Below the pieces are notes generated by a model. The model was not told the origin of the DNA, made no database searches, and saw nothing but the letters and a program-made list of their open reading frames with translations. Source: Acidimicrobium ferrooxidans DSM 10331 (GTDB taxonomy: Bacteria; Actinomycetota; Acidimicrobiia; Acidimicrobiales; Acidimicrobiaceae). From it: DNA of 64,000 nucleotides. The stretch's first letter is position 1. Each line of letters opens with the position of its first letter. Below, piece after piece: positions 24,415 through 33,197 of the stretch. The position numbers and the translations under genes are program-made. Location of the stretch: positions 744,001 through 808,000 of the forward strand of contig NC_013124.1 in NCBI RefSeq assembly GCF_000023265.1, given 5' to 3'.

Positions 24415-25314
24415 TTACCGAGGCGGCTCGAGCGGTGCCGTCGAGAGCCACGAGCGAACGACGCTTGCGACGGCGTCGGGATGCTCGAAGGGGCCGAAGT
24501 GGCCGACGCCGTCGACGATCGCGCAGCTCGCGGACGGCGCGCGTTGGGCAACGAGTGCGAGGTCCTCGGCCGTCATGGTCGTCGAGGCGGCGCCCGCGAG
24601 GATGAGCATCGGTGCGCTGATGGTGGCGACGAGGTCGAGCGCCCCGGTCGTGATGCCACCGCGATACATCGCGGCTTCGGCAGCAGGGGCGAAGCGGAGG
24701 CGAACGCCCGCGTCGTCGCTGACGAGGCACGTGTCGAGGTAGGCCTCGAGCACGCGTGGGTCGAACGAGGCCATCGGCGGCTTGGCGCCGAGCCGTTCGC
24801 GTGCTGCTTCGCGGCTCACAAAGGAGGCTCGCCGACGCAGCGCGCCGTCGGCGAGCGCGTTGGCCTCGGCCAGCTGGCGTGCGTTCGTCGGGTCGATCAG
24901 GATCGGCTCAAAGGCCACCAGTGCCCGAGCGGGCACGGAGGCGCGTGAGAGTGCCATGATGGCAGCGGTCGCGCCCAGGGAGTGGCCGAGGATCACCGGG
25001 GCGTCCGCGAACCGCCCGAGTGCGTCGGCGACGGCTCGTGCAAAGACGTTCCAGTCCGTGGCATCCCCCGGGGGTGGGTCGGAGTCGGCACCTCCGTGAC
25101 CAGGGAGATCCAGTCCGAATGCCAAGCCACCGAGCGCTTCGGCGAGTGGTGCGTAGCAGGCGGCGCTGAAACCGCCCGCGTGGACGATCAAGGTCGAGAT
25201 GGCCCTGGCGCTCGCCGAGATCGGTCGATGCAGCAGGACGAGGTTGGGCGCTGGCAGTTCACTGCTCCTTCTCAGGGACTTTCGGTGCGACGTCCACCAC
25301 GTTACGGCTACCAT
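24415..25314 (-). CDS. Alpha/beta hydrolase
   Basis: About 280-300 residues. LIVHAGGFSAACYAPLAEAL (oxyanion region), LDLPGHGGADSDPP, nucleophile elbow GHSLGATAA, and DGVGHFGPFEHPD with the catalytic His. Substrate unknown. The start is unclear: ATG 25314 is used here, but the strongest ribosome site (GAAGGAG at about 25264-25270) lies 7 nt ahead of an in-frame CTG at 25257, and the ATG itself overlaps the divergent DedA promoter. It heads the minus-strand run with RecB, PAP2 and Nudix genes. Confidence 0.78.
   Translation of the reverse strand: MVAVTWWTSHRKSLRRSSELPAPNLVLLHRPISASARAISTLIVHAGGFSAACYAPLAEALGGLAFGLDLPGHGGADSDPPPGDATDWNVFARAVADALGRFADAPVILGHSLGATAAIMALSRASVPARALVAFEPILIDPTNARQLAEANALADGALRRRASFVSREAARERLGAKPPMASFDPRVLEAYLDTCLVSDDAGVRLRFAPAAEAAMYRGGITTGALDLVATISAPMLILAGAASTTMTAEDLALVAQRAPSASCAIVDGVGHFGPFEHPDAVASVVRSWLSTAPLEPPR
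25309..25314 (+). promoter_or_regulatory. -10 TACCAT of the leaderless DedA gene
   Basis: TACCAT ends 7 nt before GTG 25322 with no ribosome site. Confidence 0.4.
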
Positions 25315-25321
25315 CGCGGAT

Positions 25322-25930
25322 GTGACCCACCTGATCGACTCGCTGGTGTCTCGCGATGGCTTGATCGCCATCGTCGTTCTCATGACGCTCGAGTCTGCGC
25401 TGATCCCGGTGCCCTCGGAGCTCGTGATGTCGCTTGCCGGCTTCTTTGCCTACGAGGGGCATCTCAGCCTCGTCGGCGCGATGGTGGCGGGCGTCGTCGG
25501 CAACGTGGTTGGTTCCGTCGTGCTGTGGGTCATCGGCCGTACCGGTGGGCGCGCTCTCGTCGAGCGCTTCGGGCGCTACGTTCTCCTCAAGCCTCGAGAC
25601 CTCGATCGCGCGGAGCGTTGGTTCGCCAAGCACGGCGAGTCGGCAGTGATCGTCTCGCGACTGCTGCCGGTGGTCCGATCGGTGATTTCCTTGCCTGCGG
25701 GAGTGGCAGAGATGCGGGTGGGGCGTTTCACGCTGTTCACGCTGATCGGTTCGATCCCGTTCGTCGTGGCGCTCACGCTTGCCGGCTATTTCCTCGGGAG
25801 CAGCTACGAGACGATCGTGCGCATCGTCCAGGACTTTGGCTACCTCGCTGCCGTCGCGATCGTGCTCGCCGTGGTCGCCTTCGTGGTGGCACGGGCGAGG
25901 GCTCGACGCCGTGGGGCCGAGGCGGCCTGA
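25322..25930 (+). CDS. DedA/VTT-family membrane protein
   Basis: 202 residues with about four to five hydrophobic segments. The family blocks are present: LESALIPVPSELVMSLAGFFA near residue 22, GNVVGSVVLWVIGRTGGRALVERFGRYV, and SRLLPVVRSVISLPAGVAEMRVGRF, which has the conserved Arg residues and the Pro-Arg core. DedA proteins are implicated in undecaprenyl-phosphate or phosphatidylethanolamine flipping and envelope homeostasis. The GTG start is 7 nt after a TACCAT box. The gene ends just before the tRNA-Pro promoter. Confidence 0.88.
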   Translation: MTHLIDSLVSRDGLIAIVVLMTLESALIPVPSELVMSLAGFFAYEGHLSLVGAMVAGVVGNVVGSVVLWVIGRTGGRALVERFGRYVLLKPRDLDRAERWFAKHGESAVIVSRLLPVVRSVISLPAGVAEMRVGRFTLFTLIGSIPFVVALTLAGYFLGSSYETIVRIVQDFGYLAAVAIVLAVVAFVVARARARRRGAEAA

Positions 25931-25943
25931 CCCGAGCGAGGTC

Positions 25944-25949
25944 TAGACT
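25944..25949 (+). promoter_or_regulatory. -10 TAGACT of the tRNA-Pro/tRNA-Gly transcript
   Basis: TAGACT lies 10 nt before the tRNA-Pro 5' end. An RNA gene using the same hexamer supports TAGACT being a true promoter element. Confidence 0.6.
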
Positions 25950-25959
25950 CTCGCGTGCG

Positions 25960-26033
25960 CGGGAAGTGGCGCAGCTTGGTAGCGCACCTGCTTTGGGAGC
26001 AGGGGGTCGCGGGTTCAAGTCCCGCCTTCCCGA
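25960..26033 (+). tRNA. tRNA-Pro (anticodon TGG)
   Basis: 74 nt. Acceptor CGGGAAG (25960-25966) pairs with CTTCCCG (26026-26032), discriminator A. Anticodon stem CCTGC/GCAGG holds the loop TTTGGGA with TGG at 25994-25996; the T arm contains GGTTCAAGTCC. CCA is not encoded. Only 13 nt separate it from tRNA-Gly, so the two are co-transcribed. Confidence 0.97.
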
Positions 26034-26044
26034 CGGCCACAGCC

Positions 26045-26117
<73 letters not shown>

Positions 26118-26135
26118 CCGCATCGGCGCTTCTGG

Positions 26136-26159
26136 GCGCACGACCCGACGGTCGTGCGC
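26136..26159 (+). terminator. Hairpin terminator candidate after tRNA-Gly
   Basis: GCGCACGACC (26136-26145) pairs perfectly with GGTCGTGCGC (26150-26159) around a CGAC loop. No T-run follows. The remaining 180 bp up to 26340 show no gene. Confidence 0.6.
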
Positions 26160-26343
26160 AGGGGGCGCGGGCACGATCGAGGCGGTCGCGTTGTCGCTCG
26201 TTCGGACGGATTCGCGAGCCTCGCGCGTGCCGACACCCTCGGGTCGTGGCGGGTGCCGAAGAACGTCAGCGGTGCGCCGGCATGAGCGCACGCAAGGACT
26301 CGTCGTGGCTCTGGTGACTCGCGGCTGGCCGTCGCCATGCCTG

Positions 26344-26359
26344 ATACCTGGTAGGGTAT
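26344..26359. promoter_or_regulatory. Operator-like inverted repeat ATACC-N6-GGTAT upstream of the CsoR-family gene
   Basis: ATACC and GGTAT flank a 6-bp spacer (TGGTAG). This resembles the TACC-N-GGTA type of site bound by CsoR/CstR-family tetramers. The right arm runs into TATAAG, a possible -10 box for the small ORF at 26371, so binding would block that promoter. Confidence 0.45.
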
Positions 26360-26370
26360 AAGGAGCGGAC

Positions 26371-26454
26371 ATGGGACGTGACCGGTCTGAAGTCGAGTTG
26401 CTGGGTCGGATTTCGTTCATGCCGTTTCGTATTGCGCTATTATCAGTGCGATAG
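26371..26454 (+). CDS. Possible 27-residue small protein upstream of the CsoR-family gene
   Basis: ATG 26371 has AAGGAG at 26360-26365 with a 5-nt spacer and a TATAAG box just upstream, so expression signals are better than for most genes here. The frame runs 27 codons to TAG 26452-26454: an acidic/basic start (MGRDRSEVELL) followed by a hydrophobic end (FMPFRIALLSVR). It ends 22 nt before the repressor start. It could be a leader peptide or a short membrane-active peptide. No family recognised. Confidence 0.35.
   Translation: MGRDRSEVELLGRISFMPFRIALLSVR
26438..26443 (+). promoter_or_regulatory. -10 TATTAT of the CsoR-family gene inside an imperfect palindrome
   Basis: TATTAT is the closest match to the sigma-70 consensus in the window. 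It lies in the centre of an imperfect inverted repeat (TATTGCGCT at 26430-26438 against AGTGCGATA at 26445-26453, seven of nine positions pairing), a likely repressor site. Confidence 0.45.
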
Positions 26455-26476
26455 CAGAGACCGAAGGAGGCCCCCG

Positions 26477-26869
26477 GTGGTGCAGGTCGTGCGCCCTAGT
26501 GATCCTTCCGAGGAGCTTGGCGCTCCGTCGCTGGACTCGGTCGTCGGCGAGGGTGTCGACGGACGCGTCGTCGGCGATCAGCCGGCAGGCCTCGACGAGT
26601 CCGACCCTCGGAGCGGAGAGGTCGGCGACCTCGTTCGACGTCTCTCGCGCATCGAAGGCCAGATCCGCGGCATCAAGCGGATGATCCAGGACGGTCGCGA
26701 CTGCCGCGACCTCGTGACGCAGTTCGCTGCGGTCTCGCGCGCGCTCGAGCAGGCTGCGTTGAACTACGTCACCTCGGAGCTGGTGTGGTGCGTCGAGCGA
26801 CCTGACGAGGCCGCTGAGCACGGCTACACGGTCGACGAGCTGCGAAAGCTGCTCGGTCGCCTTCGTTAG
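26477..26869 (+). CDS. CsoR/CstR-family metal- or persulfide-sensing repressor
   Basis: 130 residues. Residues 48-130 form the all-helical DUF156 core, starting GDLVRRLSRIEGQIRGIKRMIQ, with Cys76 and Cys105 exactly 29 residues apart as in CsoR and CstR. The Cu(I)-binding His of CsoR (four residues before the second Cys) is Glu101 here, as in neither CsoR nor RcnR; a two-Cys, no-His site is the CstR (persulfide sensor) pattern. The first 45 residues are an acidic, probably disordered extension not usual for the family. GTG 26477 follows AGGAGG (26465-26470). No copper transporter or sulfur gene adjoins it; the nearest target may be its own promoter. Confidence 0.85.
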   Translation: MVQVVRPSDPSEELGAPSLDSVVGEGVDGRVVGDQPAGLDESDPRSGEVGDLVRRLSRIEGQIRGIKRMIQDGRDCRDLVTQFAAVSRALEQAALNYVTSELVWCVERPDEAAEHGYTVDELRKLLGRLR

Positions 26870-26895
26870 TCCGGTCAGCGGGCCGGCGCCCCCGG

Positions 26896-26901
26896 TATGA
26901 T
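26896..26901 (+). promoter_or_regulatory. -10 TATGAT of tig
   Basis: TATGAT ends 9 nt before ATG 26911 with no ribosome site between. Confidence 0.5.
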
Positions 26902-26910
26902 TGGTGCGCT

Positions 26911-28419
26911 ATGCGCTCTACCACCTCTACCAGCGATGATCGCCGATCAGCCACCGTCACCGTCGAGTTCGAGAGTGACGAACTCGCCTCCAAGTTCGAC
27001 GAAGTCCTCGCGCGCCTGCAGCAGCAGGTGCGCCTGCCAGGCTTCCGTCGTGGCAAGATCCCTCGTCAGCTCCTCGTTCGGCGCATCGGCGAAGAGGAGC
27101 TGGTGCGCGAGGCTGCGGAGGCGTTGATCGAGGAGCGCGTCGGAGATCTCCTCGCCGAGAGCGGTCTCGACGTGATCGGCCGGCCGGCGTTGGCGCGGGT
27201 CGAGGCGCGGCCCGAGGGAGGTGCCGAGGCCGAGCTGCGGGTCGAGCTGCGTCCGAGCGTCGAGGTCGCGGGCTGGCGCGACATCGAGGTGCGGGTTCCG
27301 GATCCCCGCTTGACGAGCGAGGAAGTCGATCGCGTGATCCGTGAGATCCTCGAGCAGCGTGCGGAGGTCCGTGACGTCGATCGTCCTGTCGCCGAAGGTG
27401 ACCAGGTCACCTTGAACGTGTGGCGTGTCGAGTCCGACGGGACCGAGGCGCTCGTCACTCCGGACCTCGTCGTGCGCCTCGGGCGAGGTCAGGTTCCTCG
27501 TGACATCGAGGAGGCACTCGTCGGCGCCGTCGTCGGCGCTCGCGTCGAGCGACCGGTGCCACACGAGACGCCGACCGACGCTGGGGCCACGACCGACGCC
27601 GAGGCAGGGGAGGCCGGCGATGCCGAGGATGCGTCACCGGCCGACGCGCCGCCCCAGGCCGCCGCGGATGCGCCGAGGGAGCTCTACGAGGTGCGTGCGA
27701 TCCGGGAGATCGTCGTTCCCGAGGCGACGGACGAGTTGGTGGAGGAGGTCACAGGCCAGCCGACACTGGCGGCCTTGCGCGAGGCCGTCGAAGGAGACCT
27801 GCGCTCGGCTCGCCTGCGGCGCGCCCAGGAAGCCTTCGAGGCCGGAGTTCTCGCGGCGCTCCTCGAGAGGACGGAGCCGAAGACGGTGCCGAACACGCTG
27901 GTGGACCCCGTCTTTCAGCAGGAGATCCGCCGGTTCGGCTCGTCGCTCGATGCGTCGGGAATCTCGCTGCGTCGCTACCTCGATCTCACCGGCCAGAGCC
28001 GCGATGACATCGCGAGGAGCCTGACGGAGCGCTCGGCGGAGACGGTCCTCATCGATCTGGCGCTGCGTGCCATCGCTCGCGACGCGGATCTCGAGGTCAC
28101 CGACGAGGAGTTGCGCGCGGAGGTCGATCGCTTGGTCGCGACGGGCCAGATTCGCGATCGCGAGGAAGCGGCGCGGCCGGCGATCGAGACCCAGCTCGTC
28201 GCTGACGTTTTGTTGCGCAAGGCGCTCGCGCTGCTCCAGCGGGAGGTGCACGTGGTCAGTGAGTCGGGCGAGGCGCTCACCCTCGACGATCTCGAGCTCG
28301 CGAACGCCATCGCAGACGTCCTCGGCGATGCGCCTCCGACCGCTGAGGAGGAGCTTCCTGGTTCGATCGCCGAGGAGGCATCGACGCCCGCAGGTTCCGA
28401 GACCGACGACGCTCACTAG
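26911..28419 (+). CDS. tig: Trigger factor
   Basis: Ribosome-associated chaperone of 502 residues. The N-terminal ribosome-binding domain has the [14 protein letters not shown] signature near 46-59. The PPIase region (about 155-265) is degenerate: the usual GSGxFIPGFE is [10 protein letters not shown], and an acidic, Ala-rich insert of about 35 residues (218-253) interrupts it. The C-terminal helical cradle follows (265-450), then an acidic tail. It opens the conserved tig-clpP-clpX order. Initiation appears leaderless, 9 nt after TATGAT. Its TAG stop begins the TAGGAT box of clpP. Confidence 0.95.
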   Translation: MRSTTSTSDDRRSATVTVEFESDELASKFDEVLARLQQQVRLPGFRRGKIPRQLLVRRIGEEELVREAAEALIEERVGDLLAESGLDVIGRPALARVEARPEGGAEAELRVELRPSVEVAGWRDIEVRVPDPRLTSEEVDRVIREILEQRAEVRDVDRPVAEGDQVTLNVWRVESDGTEALVTPDLVVRLGRGQVPRDIEEALVGAVVGARVERPVPHETPTDAGATTDAEAGEAGDAEDASPADAPPQAAADAPRELYEVRAIREIVVPEATDELVEEVTGQPTLAALREAVEGDLRSARLRRAQEAFEAGVLAALLERTEPKTVPNTLVDPVFQQEIRRFGSSLDASGISLRRYLDLTGQSRDDIARSLTERSAETVLIDLALRAIARDADLEVTDEELRAEVDRLVATGQIRDREEAARPAIETQLVADVLLRKALALLQREVHVVSESGEALTLDDLELANAIADVLGDAPPTAEEELPGSIAEEASTPAGSETDDAH

Positions 28420-28422
28420 GAT
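28417..28422 (+). promoter_or_regulatory. -10 TAGGAT formed by the tig stop codon, driving leaderless clpP
   Basis: TAG (28417-28419) is the tig stop. TAGGAT ends 7 nt before GTG 28430, and no ribosome site is present. Confidence 0.6.
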
Positions 28423-28429
28423 CGCTCTC

Positions 28430-29044
28430 GTGGATCGACCGCTCGCGCCTCGTAACTACCTCGTCCCGACCGTCATCGAGACCTCGTCTCGGGGCGAGCG
28501 GGCTTATGACCTGTACTCGCGGTTGCTGCGCGAGCGCATCATCATCCTCGGCACGCCGATCGATGATGCGGTCGCCAACCTGGTGTGCTCGCAGATGCTC
28601 TACCTCGAGTACGAGGACCCCGACCGCGACATCAATCTCTACATCAACTCGCCAGGCGGGGAGATCACCGCACTGTTCGCGATCTACGACACGATGCGCT
28701 TCGTGCGACCAGACGTGTCGACCTTCTGCTTCGGTCAGGCGGCCTCGGCGGCGGCCGTCATCTTGGCGGCCGGTGCCAAGGGCAAGCGATTTGCGCTCCC
28801 GCACGCGCGCATCCTGCTGCATCAGCCCTACGGCGGTGTCGGCGGCCAGGCGACGGACATCGAAATCCAGGCCAAGGAGATCCTGCGCATGCGCGACCTC
28901 CTGAACGAGATGCTGGCCGAAGCGACTGGTCAACCGGTCGAGCGCATCGCCCAGGACACCGATCGCGATTTCGTGCTCGAGGCTCCTCAAGCGGTCGAGT
29001 ACGGTCTCATCGACGAGGTCGTGGTCGCGCGCGAGGCTCGTTGA
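28430..29044 (+). CDS. clpP: ATP-dependent Clp protease proteolytic subunit
   Basis: Serine peptidase that forms the ClpP barrel and works with ClpX, encoded next door. 204 residues with Ser106 (GQAASAAAV), His131 (LLHQP) and Asp180 as the catalytic triad at normal spacing, and NSPGGEITA. It is a single copy here, whereas most actinobacteria have clpP1 and clpP2 in tandem at this place. The GTG start is leaderless by position. Confidence 0.97.
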   Translation: MDRPLAPRNYLVPTVIETSSRGERAYDLYSRLLRERIIILGTPIDDAVANLVCSQMLYLEYEDPDRDINLYINSPGGEITALFAIYDTMRFVRPDVSTFCFGQAASAAAVILAAGAKGKRFALPHARILLHQPYGGVGGQATDIEIQAKEILRMRDLLNEMLAEATGQPVERIAQDTDRDFVLEAPQAVEYGLIDEVVVAREAR

Positions 29045-29081
29045 ACCAGCAGCGGACCCCACCTCCGCGACCATGACGCGC

Positions 29082-29087
29082 TAGGCT
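29082..29087 (+). promoter_or_regulatory. -10 TAGGCT of clpX
   Basis: TAGGCT lies 34 nt before ATG 29122, leaving a leader that contains GAAGGAAGG (29107-29115). Confidence 0.5.
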
Positions 29088-29121
29088 GGACGAGTCCGCA
29101 CCGTTCGAAGGAAGGTGGGCG

Positions 29122-30377
<1,256 letters not shown>

Positions 30378-30381
<4 letters not shown>

Positions 30382-31679
30382 CGAGCGATCTCGCGCGGTC
30401 GGCGGACCCGCGTCGTTGGCTCGGTGAGCTCCCCGACTTCGAGGCCGATCGCAGCGTCACCGTTCATGGCCCTGCCGTGGTGCGGGCCGCCCTCGATGCG
30501 CTCGGCGCACCCGACCGGGACCTCGTCGTGGTCAGCGTCGCGGGCACCGCTGGCAAGGGCTCGACGGCGACGCTACTCGCCGCGCTCCTCGCCTCGGTTG
30601 GCGTGCGAGCTGCACTGTTCCGATCGCCGCATCTGTGTCGATGGGAGGAGCGGTTCGTCGTCGCGACCGAGCCGGTCGAGGCGGCGGCCATCGACGAGGA
30701 GCTCGAGCAGATCCGCCTCGCGAGCGAGGCGGGACTGCTCGTCCCGTTGACGCGGTTCGAGGTCGAGACGGTCCTCGCGGTCCAGCTCGCGGCCCGCGAG
30801 GGCTGCGAGGTCCTGGTGGCCGAGGCCGGACTCGGCGCCCGCGAGGACGCCACCAGAGCCCTCGAGCCGGCGCTCGCGATCGTGACCGCCATCGGTGACG
30901 ATCACCGGGCCGAGCTCGGCCCGACGCTCGAGTCCATCGCCGCTCACGAGCTCGGCATCGCCGCGGGTGCCCCGACGGTCGTGCTCGGCGAGCTCGGCGC
31001 CGTCGGGGAACGGGTTGCGGCGAGGCAGCTCGGTGCCGTTCCGAGGGTCCGGCGTCTGGGGATCGATCGAGCCATCGTGGAGCGCCACAGCGGCGTGGCG
31101 GGGCAGTCCGTCGTGCTCGACGACGGCCGTGAGCTGCTCTTGCCCTTCATCGGGCGACCGGGTGCGCAGAGCATGGTCCTCGCGGTGGTCGCGCTCGAGG
31201 AGCTGCTGTCGATCTCGCTGGAGGCGGCCCATATCGATGCGGTCGCGCGTCGTGCGGTGGTGCCCGGTGTCCCGTGGCTCCATCGGCAGCCGGTTCGTGC
31301 GGTGAGCGATCTCGCGCACAATGCCCTCGCGATCCGCGCGCTGGCCGAGACCGTGGCGGAGACGTTCCCGCCCGACCTCACATGGCGGTTGGTCATCGGC
31401 CTGACGCATGGCCGCGATCCGCGTGCCGTCTTCGAAGGCCTCGGCACGCTCAAGGTCGACGAGGTCATCGGGGTCGACGTGGGTGTGGCGACGGAGGTGC
31501 TTGGCGAGGCGGCGCGCGAGCTGTGGCCGTCGGCGCGCTGGCGGAGCGCGGCGAGCGTGGAGGAGGCGTTGTCCGAGGCGCCGGAGGACGACGTGTGGAC
31601 GCTCGTGACCGGGAGTCTGCGAATCGTCGCGCCGCTGCGCTGTGCCGAGGCGCCGTCGGGGATCATCGCGGTCGACTAG
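30378..31679 (+). CDS. folC: Dihydrofolate synthase / folylpolyglutamate synthase
   Basis: Mur-ligase-family enzyme of 433 residues that adds glutamate to folates. P-loop [16 protein letters not shown] near 54-69; [29 protein letters not shown]; late-domain [17 protein letters not shown]. Start TTG 30378 overlaps the clpX stop by 4 bp (TTGA), showing coupling. In many actinobacteria valS separates clpX and folC; it is absent here. The folC TAG forms the first half of the ndk promoter box. Confidence 0.9.
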
Positions 31680-31682
31680 GCT
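31677..31682 (+). promoter_or_regulatory. -10 TAGGCT formed by the folC stop codon, before ndk
   Basis: TAG at 31677-31679 ends folC. TAGGCT ends 11 nt before ATG 31694, giving a leader of only a few bases. Confidence 0.5.
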
Positions 31683-31693
31683 CCTCGTCCCGT

Positions 31694-32104
31694 ATGCAGC
31701 GCACGCTTGTCATCTTGAAGCCCGACGCCGTCGAACGAGGACTCGTCGGGGAGATCCTTGCCCGTCTCGAGGCAAAGGGCCTGCGGTTCGAGCGCCTCGA
31801 ACTACGCCAGCTCGACAAGGACACGGTGCGGCGTCACTACGCCGAGCACGAGGGGAAGCCGTTCTACGACGGTCTGGTCGGCTTCCTGACGCGCGGCCCC
31901 GTCGTGGTCGCGGCGGTGACTGGTCCCGGGGATGCGGTCGGCGCGGTGCGGGCTCTCATGGGTGCCACCGACCCGGCAGTGGCGGCCCCGGGGACGATCC
32001 GCGGGGATCTTGCTATGCTCATCGACGAAAATCTGATCCACGGGTCGGACTCGCCGGGCGCAGCCGCTCGTGAGCTCGCGCTCTTCTTCCCGGATCATCA
32101 GTAG
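31694..32104 (+). CDS. ndk: Nucleoside diphosphate kinase
   Basis: 136 residues, the standard length. [18 protein letters not shown] at the start, [20 protein letters not shown] in the middle, and [13 protein letters not shown] with phospho-accepting His116. It equalises NTP and dNTP pools through a phosphohistidine intermediate. No ribosome site precedes ATG 31694; the TAGGCT box 11 nt upstream suggests a very short leader. Confidence 0.98.
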   Translation: MQRTLVILKPDAVERGLVGEILARLEAKGLRFERLELRQLDKDTVRRHYAEHEGKPFYDGLVGFLTRGPVVVAAVTGPGDAVGAVRALMGATDPAVAAPGTIRGDLAMLIDENLIHGSDSPGAAARELALFFPDHQ

Positions 32105-32160
32105 TAGCTCACCACCGACATGCCTGAGGTCGCGATCGGCCACCACAGGGGAGGTTCCAG

Positions 32161-33189
32161 ATGGCCAGCGTAGGAAAGATGTTCGGACGCGATATCGCCG
32201 TCGACCTGGGAACAGCGAACACGCTGGTGTACGTGCGCGGCAAGGGCATCGTCATTTCGGAGCCCTCCGTCGTCGCGATCAACGTCAACGACGGGCGTCC
32301 GCTCGCTGTCGGGCTCGAGGCGAAGCGAATGATCGGACGCACGCCATCGAACATCCAGGCCATTCGTCCACTCAAAGACGGGGTCATCGCGGACTTCGAA
32401 GTGTGCGAGAAGATGTTGCGCTACTTCATCGGTCGGGTGAGCGCGTCGAAGGTCTCCAAGCCCCGCATGGTGATCTGCGTCCCGAGCGGGATCACCGGTG
32501 TGGAGCGCCGTGCGGTCCAGGAGGCGGCGGAGTACGCGGGCGCTCGTAAGCCTGCCTACATCATCGAAGAGCCGATGGCCGCCGCGATCGGCGCGGGTCT
32601 CCCGGTGCACGAGCCCACCGGCAACATGGTCGTCGACATCGGCGGTGGAACGACCGAGGTCGCGGTCATCTCCCTTGGTGGCATCGTGACGGCGAAGTCG
32701 ATCCGCGTCGGCGGCGACGAGATGGACGAGGCCATCATCGCGTTCGTGAAGAAGCACCACTCGCTCGCCCTCGGGGAGCGTACCGCCGAGCAGATCAAGA
32801 TGACGCTGGCGTCTGCCTACCCGCTCGAGGAAGAGCTGCGGGCGGAGATTCGTGGTCGCGACCTGGTCACCGGTTTGCCGAAGACCATCACCATCACCAC
32901 CGAGGAGATCCGGGCCGCCATCGAAGAGCCCACCAGCCAGATCGTCGACGCCGTCAAGGCGACGCTCGACGCGACACCGCCGGAGCTCGCCGCCGACATC
33001 ATGGAGCGCGGGATCGTCCTGACCGGTGGAGGGGCGCTGCTTGCGGGCCTCGATCGGCGGCTGCACGACGAGACCGGCATGCCGATCGTTGTGGCGAAGA
33101 ACCCGCTCCAGTGCGTCGCGATCGGTTCTGGTCAGTGCCTCGAGGAGTTCGACGCCCTGCGCCAGGTGCTGATCACCTCGTCTCGCTGA
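32161..33189 (+). CDS. mreB: Rod-shape actin MreB
   Basis: Bacterial actin of 342 residues that guides side-wall peptidoglycan synthesis. Phosphate 1 motif [14 protein letters not shown] near 10-23, [14 protein letters not shown] near 139, phosphate 2 [13 protein letters not shown] near 159, and [14 protein letters not shown] near 282. Start ATG with GGGGAGG seven nt upstream. It begins a tight mreB-mreC-mreD-mrdA run, which implies rod-shaped, laterally elongating cells, unlike the polar growth of many actinobacteria. Confidence 0.98.
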   Translation: MASVGKMFGRDIAVDLGTANTLVYVRGKGIVISEPSVVAINVNDGRPLAVGLEAKRMIGRTPSNIQAIRPLKDGVIADFEVCEKMLRYFIGRVSASKVSKPRMVICVPSGITGVERRAVQEAAEYAGARKPAYIIEEPMAAAIGAGLPVHEPTGNMVVDIGGGTTEVAVISLGGIVTAKSIRVGGDEMDEAIIAFVKKHHSLALGERTAEQIKMTLASAYPLEEELRAEIRGRDLVTGLPKTITITTEEIRAAIEEPTSQIVDAVKATLDATPPELAADIMERGIVLTGGGALLAGLDRRLHDETGMPIVVAKNPLQCVAIGSGQCLEEFDALRQVLITSSR

Positions 33190-33197
33190 TCGAGCTC

